Shown in pieces: positions 55,500 through 64,000 of a DNA stretch of 64,000 nucleotides (its first letter is position 1; every line of letters begins with the position of its first letter). The stretch covers positions 63,593,176 to 63,657,175 of the forward strand of contig CM049316.1 in NCBI GenBank assembly GCA_026874595.1, given 5' to 3'. The notes beneath the pieces were generated by a model. It did not search any database. It was not told the origin of the DNA and saw nothing but the letters and a program-made list of their open reading frames with translations. The translations under genes were made by a program, and so were the position numbers. The DNA is from Sipunculus nudus. Taxonomy: Eukaryota; Annelida; Sipuncula; Golfingiida; Sipunculidae.

Positions 55500-56226
55500 T
55501 CGCTAATAATCTATTTCGAGATATAACTGTAAGACATAAGATTTAATGGTTTAAAAAAGATTCTTTTAAAATTGTGGCCTGTAGAATTCTATTAGTGAGA
55601 CGGAAGAACAAACAAGCAGGCTAATTTGAGGACAACTGACAAACAAACAGACATACTGACAAAGGGACACACGATGAAGACAAGATGACTTAACCAGGTC
55701 ATGGGGAAGACTCAGAGGAAGAAAATAAGGTATAGTTTATGTAATTGAGGTTTCCAGTTTTGGAGATATGGCCAAATAATGATATATTGGGGATGTTCGA
55801 CTGCAGCGCCCTCTAGTGGACATATCCTGGAGACGACAGATGCGTTTCGTGATATTAGTGAATGGCATAAGATGTAATCGTTTCAAAAGGATTCCTAAAA
55901 AAATCTGGCTTGTTGATTGCTATATGTGAGATGCAAGAACCAGCAAGTAGGCGAATTTGAAGATAACTGACAAACAGACAGACATACTGACAAAGTAACA
56001 CAAGATGGACACCAGATGACGTTACCATATTTTGCAGAATGCCAAGAGAAAGAAAATAAGTTACTGTTTGTGTAACATAGGTTTACTCTTACGGAAATAT
56101 GTCCAAAAACTGATTTGTTTGGATGTGTCTTGTGCAACGCCCCCTAGCAGCCATATCCGGAAAATGAAACATAAGTTTTGAGATATTAGTGTAAAACATA
56201 AGATAAAGGAACAAACATACGCGGGT
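55500..56226 (+). repeat. Two ~331-bp family units abutting array B
   Basis: Markers GACATACTGAC at about 55650 and 55981 are 331 apart. CTCF-like cores lie at 55804-55823 (GCAGCGCCCTCTAGTGGACA) and 56136-56155 (AACGCCCCCTAGCAGCCATA). The second unit breaks off after ACATAAGATAAAGG and joins the 1269-bp unit at about 56213. Confidence 0.8.
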
Positions 56227-58764
56227 GACCAACCAGCTTGCGAAAATCGAAGATTTCCGGCAAGCAATAAAGTCTGGACTGTGCCTCCAACATGTATGAT
56301 CATAGATGGGGCCCGGAGAGGCCGTCACGCACCGCTGCACACGCCGGCCGCCCACCGTAGGGACCCTGCCGCCACTTGCGGCGACGGCACGTGTCTTCGT
56401 GGTTTGGCGAAAAACGGCGCGAGATTTGACGAGACTAACAATGTGACCCCTGAATGTGACTGCGAGTGTCAGCCGCTATCCAGCGCTGCAAACCATGTGT
56501 CTGTAGCGTGAAAAATGACATAATTATAGGCATTTCTTTGAATGGTCACGTGTTCTCGTTTCACGAGAAACGGTGCGAGATATGACGAGACTTGCGATTG
56601 AATGACTAAGAACTAGAGGGATGCTGTCTAACGCCAAACACCAGACCTTTCTATCGCAAATATCAACAGAGAGAGAAGCTGGAAAACTCCGAATTTTCAG
56701 ATTGTCAAGTTTTACCCCAAAATTTAGTAACCATGGTAACGGCAGCACAAAGCAACATGTGCGAAGGGATAAGCCAATGTTCCTAGTTTCAGATACGACC
56801 CAAAAAATGGTGTCACGTTTAATATTTTTTGAGATATTGCAGAAAAATGATATGTTACAGTGTTTCATGTACCACGCCCCCTGGTGGCTATTTCCAAAAA
56901 ATGAAAAATTGGTTTCGAGATATTTCTAAATAACACAAAATATGTCATTTTCAAAGTCATAGTTTAAAAAATGCGACCTGTAAGCCATGTTTAATGAAAT
57001 CTCGAAAATTCTCGTTTGACGAGAAATGGTGCGAGATTTTACGAGACTTTCACTTGTATAATAAAAAGCTTATTTAGTACTATCTGATGCAAAAAACTAG
57101 AACTCTCTAGCTTTAAAAATGTCAAAGTTAGAAAAATTAGGCCTTTTTTTTTCGAAAATCATGAGTTTTCCCCCAAAATGTGTAACCATAGAAACAGCAG
57201 ATTTCAGCAACATATATATCAGAAGAAAGGCCTTGGAATGCCGATTAAAATGAGCCCTGTTTGAAGTGGCTATGACAAATAGTAATGGAGATATGAAGAA
57301 AAGAGCACTTTAGGAACTTTTGATGACCTTGACCTTGACCTTTGACCTATATTGCCCAAAAACAATAGGCTTCTTGCATTTTTGATTTTACACAAACTGT
57401 GAAAGTTTGAAAGCGATGGGATCAAAATTGCGACCTGTAGAGACTGGACAGACAAACAAACAAACAAACAAACAGACAAACAGACATCCGCGACTGACCA
57501 ACCAGCTTGCGAAAATCGAAGATTTCCGGCAAGCAATAAAGTCTGGACTGTGCCTCCAACATGTATGATCATAGATGGGGCCCGGAGAGGCCGTCACGCA
57601 CCGCTGCACACGCCGGCCGCCCACCGTAGGGACCCTGCCGCCACTTGCGGCGACGGCACGTGTCTTCGTGGTTTGGCGAAAAACGGCGCGAGATTTGACG
57701 AGACTAACAATGTGACCCCTGAATGTGACTGCGAGTGTCAGCCGCTATCCAGCGCTGCAAACCATGTGTCTGTAGCGTGAAAAATGACATAATTATAGGC
57801 ATTTCTTTGAATGGTCACGTGTTCTCGTTTCACGAGAAACGGTGCGAGATATGACGAGACTTGCGATTGAATGACTAAGAACTAGAGGGATGCTGTCTAA
57901 CGCCAAACACCAGACCTTTCTATCGCAAATATCAACAGAGAGAGAAGCTGGAAAACTCCGAATTTTCAGATTGTCAAGTTTTACCCCAAAATTTAGTAAC
58001 CATGGTAACGGCAGCACAAAGCAACATGTGCGAAGGGATAAGCCAATGTTCCTAGTTTCAGATACGACCCAAAAAATGGTGTCACGTTTAATATTTTTTG
58101 AGATATTGCAGAAAAATGATATGTTACAGTGTTTCATGTACCACGCCCCCTGGTGGCTATTTCCAAAAAATGAAAAATTGGTTTCGAGATATTTCTAAAT
58201 AACACAAAATATGTCATTTTTTAAGTCATAGTTTAAAAAATGCGACCTGTAAGCCATGTTTAATGAAATCTCGAAAATTCTCGTTTGACGAGAAATGGTG
58301 CGAGATTTTACGAGACTTTCACTTGTATAATAAAAAGCTTATTTAGTACTATCTGATGCAAAAAACTAGAACTCTCTAGCTTTAAAAATGTCAAAGTTAG
58401 AAAAATTAGGCCTTTTTTTTTCGAAAATCATGAGTTTTCCCCCAAAATGTGTAACCATAGAAACAGCAGATTTCAGCAACATATATATCAGAAGAAAGGC
58501 CTTGGAATGCCGATTAAAATGAGCCCTGTTTGAAGTGGCTATGACAAATAGTAATGGAGATATGAAGAAAAGAGCACTTTAGGAACTTTTGATGACCTTG
58601 ACCTTGACCTTTGACCTATATTGCCCAAAAACAATAGGCTTCTTGCATTTTTGATTTTACACAAACTGTGAAAGTTTGAAAGCGATGGGATCAAAATTGC
58701 GACCTGTAGAGACTGGACAGACAAACAAACAAACAAACAAACAGACAAACAGACATCCGCGACT
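56227..58764 (+). repeat. 1269-bp tandem array B, two units
   Basis: Units start at 56227 and 57496. They are nearly identical to each other (a visible change is CATTTTCAAAGTC to CATTTTTTAAGTC near 58220) but share many fixed differences from array A, for example ACCGTAGGG against ACCGTAAGG and CACGTGTCT against CACGTGACT. CTCF-like cores are at 56871 and 58140. Confidence 0.95.
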
Positions 58765-59115
58765 GACCAACCAGCTTGCGAAAATCGAAGATTTCCGGCA
58801 AGCAACAAACAGACAAACAGACATCCGCGACTGACCAACCAGCTTGCGAAAATCGAAGATTTCCGGCAAGCAACAAGTGCAAGATGTAATCATGACATAG
58901 TCGCCAGTGTTTGCTAAGAACCGTGACCTTGCCCTTGGACCGATCAAGGCCAAAATCAATAGGCTCCGAGGGATACCGATTTTACACTTGACCTATAAGT
59001 TTCAGATCAATTGCTGCAAAATTGCGACCTGTAGCGTGCGGACAAACAGACAAACAAACAAACAAACAGACACGACGATTAGCCTATAGTCGCCAGACCT
59101 AGGCTGGCGACTATA
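58765..59115 (+). repeat. Terminal hairpin modules and closing element of array B
   Basis: The hairpin module occurs twice 68 bases apart (58765, 58833). Then comes a further diverged piece (GTGACCTTGCCCTTGGACCG, CAAACAGACA tail), ending with TATAGTCGCCAG-ACCTAGG-CTGGCGACTATA (59085-59115), a perfect 12-bp-arm inverted repeat that closes the repeat-rich region. Confidence 0.75.
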
Positions 59116-59583
59116 ATAATAATTGAACATTTTTTTGCGAAACTCAAATTTCTCATATTGAATTGACATAGACCTACCTTTTTCGAGCATTTTATTTTTG
59201 AGAATGGCCTATAGAATTATTTTTAACTCAAATCGATTTATTAATAAAACTATTCTTGCATAAGCAGCATAATGTAGTCATACTTAAGGCTTTAAACTCC
59301 AATAACGCCCGCCAGGGCGCGCGGTTTGTCACGGGCCTGGTGTTCAAAAACGCCCGCCCGGGCGCGCTAAAGCCCATTTTACATACCCGTAATTGGGGCA
59401 AGTTTTGGGGGTGAAATGTTTATTGTCATCCATCATATTTGTACTTAAATGAAAGAGAAAAACGTCAAGTGTTGTTCTAACATGTGACCAAGATCCAAAC
59501 TGGCGCGAACGCAGACTTGTTGGAAAAAATATATAAATGATTGACTTTCACTCACGTGGCCTTGTTACGTGGGCCCTGGTAAC
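59116..59583. promoter_or_regulatory. CpG-rich patch with paired CGCCCGCC.GGGCGCGC motifs, possible promoter
   Basis: At 59305-59369 the sequence has CGCCCGCCAGGGCGCGC and CGCCCGCCCGGGCGCGC, CpG-dense in an AT-rich region. It lies about 220 bases upstream of the candidate first exon at 59584. A promoter role is inferred only from position and composition. Confidence 0.3.
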
Positions 59584-59636
59584 ATGTCGGCTGCGAGAGT
59601 AAAATCAGATACCTACGCTAAATTCATCAGAAATCG
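59584..59636 (+). CDS. Candidate first coding exon of an unknown plus-strand gene
   Basis: GTAACATGTCG gives an ATG with A at -3. The frame encodes MSAARVKSDTYAKFIRNR up to CG|GTAAAT, a good donor, phase 2. The peptide is charged and codon use is unlike random AT-rich frames. It follows a CpG-rich patch. I found no second exon before 64000, so the gene would extend out of the window. A chance 17-codon frame is the alternative. Confidence 0.3.
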
Positions 59637-62537
59637 GTAAATTACCAAATGTTGGCAATCAATCCTGGTGACAAAATCAAGTGCAGTGTGTTTACAGATT
59701 TAACTTCCGTTAAACATTTCCAAGATCATATATTATCCCCTTTTTTATTGGTTTAACTTGTGACCAATGATCGCCATCCGACTGACTGACGCGTCTGACA
59801 GACACCACGCACGTGATCTGCGTGACCTCCTTACTGTGTCATGTACTGGCACTTGAAAACCATTTTTAACCGATATCATATAATAAAATGAGTATTTATT
59901 TTAAATATTAACATATTTTCTTAACTAAAAATCGAAGATACTGTCATATATCATGTCGTATATATATGTGATGTCTGATTGTTTACTAGTGATCATTTCT
60001 GTGCCAAACATTCTATGTACAATCGTAATCGGGCACAATCGGCCGTGCACAAGAACTGTCAATCATTCTAAGAGGCTTTTTGGATTGAAAATAAAATTAA
60101 TACCGTCTTAAATTAGAAACAGCCAGATATTATATGGATATAGTTAATTTTCCAGTGTAAAATATAAAGATAACTTTATACTCCATGAAATATTGAAGTA
60201 ATTATTTTACGACGTACGTGGATCGAACTGTACGCCTATACACCCAGATCCTTGAATATGTAAAACAAGACAGTAAGTGACTTATACGCTTGAACAAATA
60301 TGTATTAATACGGTTTTAACACATACTGAACAGATTTTACAAATTTTTATATGTGTAGTACTTCCTGTATATGTATAGGCTACATGTGTACGTGCACGTG
60401 TGCGCGCTTTTGTGTGTGTGTGTATATATATAGGCCTATGTGCGTATTATAATTTTCATTAGTGATTGAAAAAAGCACCAGTAGTTGTCACTGCCAGTGA
60501 AACAGATTTTCGGCGGAGCTGCAAAACATCCTTAAATATATATGGCACATAGCAAACTAAATTTAAAAAATATAACCTATTATATTATGAATTGAAGTAA
60601 ATAATTTTTTTTGTAATACGTTTGCCTATAACAGGCTATTCATTGTTGTAAGGAACAGTTATAAATGTGTGTACCTTTTAAACATAAAATCTGATCACTA
60701 ATACCAGAACTTATAACTCCTTTTTATATTTCATCCATGAAAGTTTCTCAAATCGGGTTCATTCGCCGCCTATATTCATAAAAAATACATAACGTATACC
60801 GCAGACTGCATATATATCGCATATACCGTACGTGCACCCGGTATAAACGCCGCTTTATATTGATATCGCTCTCAAAACCCAGTCAACGCTTGCATGCATG
60901 GCCCAGGGATTAAATATGGAAAATGTGTCGTGGTCATGATAATCCTTTAAAGTCATACGGCGGAGTCAGTCTCAGTCATGATACATGCAAGAAAATGAAT
61001 AAAATGCATTCGCCAATCTTAAATTAGAAGCTATAGCGTATATATATATAGTGACGGTGACACAGTGAAAGTAAAATATTAAGACCAAAGATGCGGACTT
61101 TCGATATGCATGCGCATGGTGTATTCAAAATGACGATCGAGAAACCATGCAGGTGGACAAATTAGACTGAAATCTAATTGTACCTTTACATTGCTGTACA
61201 ATAAGATTTAAAAGACGCAGGTATACAAATATATCTATATTGCAAAATGTTTGATGGCTTTGTCTCAAACTTGCCCCTTTCGAAGACCTAAAATACCACA
61301 GGTTGTCGGCTTCTATTTTTACCCACCGACCTTGTCATTTTCACGTTTGATTGACAGTTTTATTAGCACAAGGAAATTTTCCTATCACACAGAAGATTTT
61401 AGCGGAAAAACAGCACACAACATGTGGCCAACCAGACGGGGATTCGGAGTGAAAATTACTACTTTAAATTGGCATCTATAACATTAATCATCAAAGGATA
61501 ATGACATCATTTACAATGTTCGGGAACCGAACGACATGTATAATTGCCAGGTGTAGGTCATGGTCCGCGTCTGTACAGCTGACGGGACTGGTGAATACAA
61601 AATAAATAAATAAACAAACACCCAAGAGATCATAACTTATTAGAAGTTTTTGGAACATTCCAGGTGCTTCTTAAGAATTATTGAATTGTTGCTGCATATT
61701 GTTTTATAATTAACTGGAACTCTGCCTCTCCGTGAAATCACCACCTTGCAGCCTGGGGAGACCGCATGCTTTCCTGCTGAAGCTGAAGTTTTATCAGCAG
61801 TGCATGATTTCTGACTATATGAGGGCTTAAATGTACAAAGTTGCATACGGAGGTTACCAGATTAGCTAAATGATTTGAAGTTAGGTCTCGTGTATACATC
61901 TAGTTAACCAAGGAATTGCATGTGCATCTCAAAATTATTAAATAAATTTTCTACTTTTCTTCAAGTGAAGTTGAATTGAATAAATGTAATTATATATTAT
62001 ATTTCCATTTTATATTAATTTCATATGACGTAATTATGCTTCATTTAAATGTCACTGAAATAAAGTGCAAATTGAAGACCTGGATAAGTAAGTGCATGAA
62101 GATATGTAGGCCTACATGCAATTGTCCTCTAAGATACCAGAATGTACTGCTATGAAATCATAGTAACTAGGCATGATTTTAATAAGCATTGTTGGACTTA
62201 CGTAGGCCTATATATTTGAATAACATAACCTACATTAAAATGTACTGTGAAAACATGTTTCTTTGGTGTTACTTCACAGTTTAGTATCGTTTTCCCACGT
62301 TTATAAACTTTGGTATTATGTGCATTATCCCCAATAGCACATTTTAAAAACACCTTTCCAACAATAAAAAATATTGATTTTCCGTTATTTTATATTCTTG
62401 TTAATAACGATTTGTTTACATTAATGTGCATAGGCCTATTTATTATATATGTAATAAATTATTGTTCCACTAGTACTACCAGTGTTCTCATTGTTTCTGA
62501 TCCCTGCGGGAAAAAAATCGATTCTAATGCATACATA
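59637..62537. other. Unique DNA without recognised gene
   Basis: Contains a GT/TA-rich stretch near 60405-60432 and scattered CpG. The longest frame (61251-61481 plus, 76 codons) has no family match I recognise and no clear splice sites. Part of it could be intron of the candidate gene starting at 59584. Confidence 0.4.
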
Positions 62538-62640
62538 TTGCATGACGTGAGAGGATGTTTCCAGGTAACTCTTGCATGACGTGAGAGGATGTTTCCAGGT
62601 AACTCCCCCCCCCCCCCCCACCCCCCCACCACCACCCCCA
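62538..62640. repeat. 34-bp tandem duplication and C-run
   Basis: TTGCATGACGTGAGAGGATG plus 14 further bases ending CAGGTAACTC is present twice in a row (62538-62571, 62572-62605), followed by a C-rich run with ACC variants. Copies are identical, so the event is recent. Confidence 0.9.
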
Positions 62641-62695
62641 CAAAAAAAAAAAGAATAATTCGCCAGTCGGCACAGCATCTCATGACGCTTCTTAT

Positions 62696-62785
62696 AATAA
62701 ACACGCCAGACTCAGTCACGTGAACCATGTCCATTTAAAAGAATTTACAAAATAAACACGCCAGACCCAGTCACGTGAACCTTGC
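62696..62785. repeat. 55-bp tandem duplication with CACGTGA motifs
   Basis: AATAAACACGCCAGACTCAG (from 62697) recurs at 62752 with few changes. Each copy has GTCACGTGAACC, which contains an E-box/USF-type CACGTG core. The surrounding 62800-62900 is CpG-richer. Confidence 0.7.
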
Positions 62786-63461
62786 CGATGTAAAAGTAGA
62801 TACGATTGGGTGAGAAAAGTTTACAGCGTCAGTGCGTCACCGCTGGCTGAGGGATGACGCGGTAAAATTGGACCGTTCAGGAAAAAAAACCCAAACAGAC
62901 GTGTCGTCTTGCATCTTAATTGTCCAGTAAATGTTTTATTTATTTTTATTTTTCCGTTATATTGACTAGATAGGATAATTCTGCAACTAAAGTCTGGAAA
63001 ACCGCCTCGTTAATGTACCTTGTGTGCTACATATTGCTAAATTCACTCATTATCGCTCAATCACCGTCAGCCGCGGGGGCGGGTACTACAAAAGAAATTG
63101 CATGGATACCCTCAATTAAGAAAATAAGAGTTTTCACAAGTGTAAGACATTTTGGTTTTGATTTTCTATTTCAAATTTTAGTACCATCGCACTGTTTCGA
63201 ATGGGAAAGATTTGGATATATCAACGTTTATTTAGGCTAATCGTTGATCGAACCAAGTGCACACCTGTTTACCTGTCGCACCTGGATTTTTACCTGGGCA
63301 GATAAACGCGACAGACCAACTAAACAGCAATTTTATTATTGCATGAAATGTTAACAAACAGGGTAGACACATTTTTCCAGATTTTATTTTAAAATCAGTC
63401 GGCGATTTGTTTTTGCCTGCACATGTAAATATATATTAATTTGACATAAAAAGGTATATTA

Positions 63462-64000
63462 CAGGTAACCAGATAATTAGTGCATTTCACACCCATAAAT
63501 TATATATTTTGCACATTGGAACAAAGTAAATAGTTTTTATTGCAATGTCCCTTATAACAAGTATAATATATAATTTAAATTAAAAAAATGAGAATTTACC
63601 TTTATTTACCTGATCTTACCTGTGCAGGTGAGTAAACTTTTACAGGTAGAAATTGGCAAAATTGAAATCCGCAAGTCTCGTCGCTGTGCAGTTAATTAAA
63701 AGATAGCTTCTGCATATTGTTTTAACTCCTTCAAAATTTTCCTCTCCACTTTTAAAATGAAAAGTTGTCTTTATATTCTGTACTTACAAAGGTAATTAAA
63801 TCTGTTTAAGATCAAAGGTATCATTTCAGGTAACCCAATAAATAGTGCAGTTAGTACCTATAATTCATAAATTTTACACATGGCACTCAAAATTAAGTTG
63901 TATGTTTTTTTTTCTCCCTTATTACATGTATAAAATATATACTTCATGAAAAAAATAATTTACCTGTATTTACCTGAACTCACCTGTACAGGTGAGTATG
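63462..64000. repeat. ~365-bp repeat pair rich in CAGGTA/TACCTG
   Basis: CAGGTAACC(A/C)A-AATA(A/T)TAGTGCA starts at 63462 and 63827; both copies run through CATAAATT and a closing TTACCTG...TTACCTGA.CT.ACCTGT.CAGGTGAGTA block (63596-63637 and 63959-63999). The second copy reaches the window edge, so an array may continue beyond it. The last copy holds the 16-base palindrome TCACCTGTACAGGTGA. Confidence 0.75.

Noticed and set aside
48212-58959. Many 60-115-codon frames on both strands in the 1269-bp units, including Cys/Val-rich CLFVCLFVC-type peptides
   Set aside because: The CLFVCLSVC-like peptides are translations of the antisense CAGACAAACA microsatellite; overlapping frames exist on both strands and none has a domain.
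37500-59100. CRISPR-like array
   Set aside because: Units are hundreds of bases long without short repeats and unique spacers, and the DNA is clearly animal.
59340-59440. Minus-strand ATGATGGATGAC frame with a GTATGT donor in the CpG patch as METTL9 exon 1
   Set aside because: The donor phase is 2 while METTL9 needs phase 0, and the peptide has no hydrophobic signal-anchor.

Overview
The window is animal nuclear DNA: AT-rich, intron-rich, with GT-AG introns, and more than half of it made of tandem and interspersed repeats. The best clues to the organism are the protein-coding exons (a METTL9 orthologue with animal-type intron phases) and repeat families with GACCTTGACCT blocks, GACGGACGGAC and CAGACAAACA tails and a GGGCCCCGCTTGAAAAGCGGG-like head. 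In my experience these are common in molluscs and other marine lophotrochozoans. I would call it a mollusc-like marine invertebrate and cannot name the species.

Layout. 1-4633 is the end of a tandem array of a 1901-bp unit whose two full copies differ at only two bases. 4634-9480 is intergenic and holds two nested inverted-repeat elements. 9.5-21.9 kb is a complete seven-exon plus-strand gene for a 447-residue protein that I do not recognise by name. It has a basic N-terminus, a histidine/cysteine region laid out somewhat like the NOL4/integrase zinc-binding module, an acidic low-complexity middle and a CtBP-type GLDLSLK motif. All six exon junctions keep frame. 22.1-24.8 kb is a nested repeat block. 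25.2-35.1 kb is the convergent minus-strand METTL9 gene (protein-histidine methyltransferase); five coding exons, including the stop codon, are present, but the first coding exon is not found.

35.7-59.1 kb is almost solid satellite and repeat DNA: a 180-bp array, a ~330-bp family, a ~148-bp array, a ~370-bp array and two arrays of the same 1269-bp unit (48.4-52.2 and 56.2-58.8 kb). Several unrelated units carry strong CTCF-like motifs in one orientation, and the 1269-bp unit carries a nuclear-receptor-like TGACCT direct repeat and a hairpin module. 59.2-64 kb is mostly unique, with CpG-rich patches, one candidate first exon on the plus strand and a cluster of CAGGTA/TACCTG motifs at the right edge. 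A candidate minus-strand exon lies at 55.24-55.44 kb.

No operon-like linkage, rRNA, CRISPR or complete autonomous transposon was seen. The two certain genes are convergent neighbours and nothing in the sequence shows a shared function.
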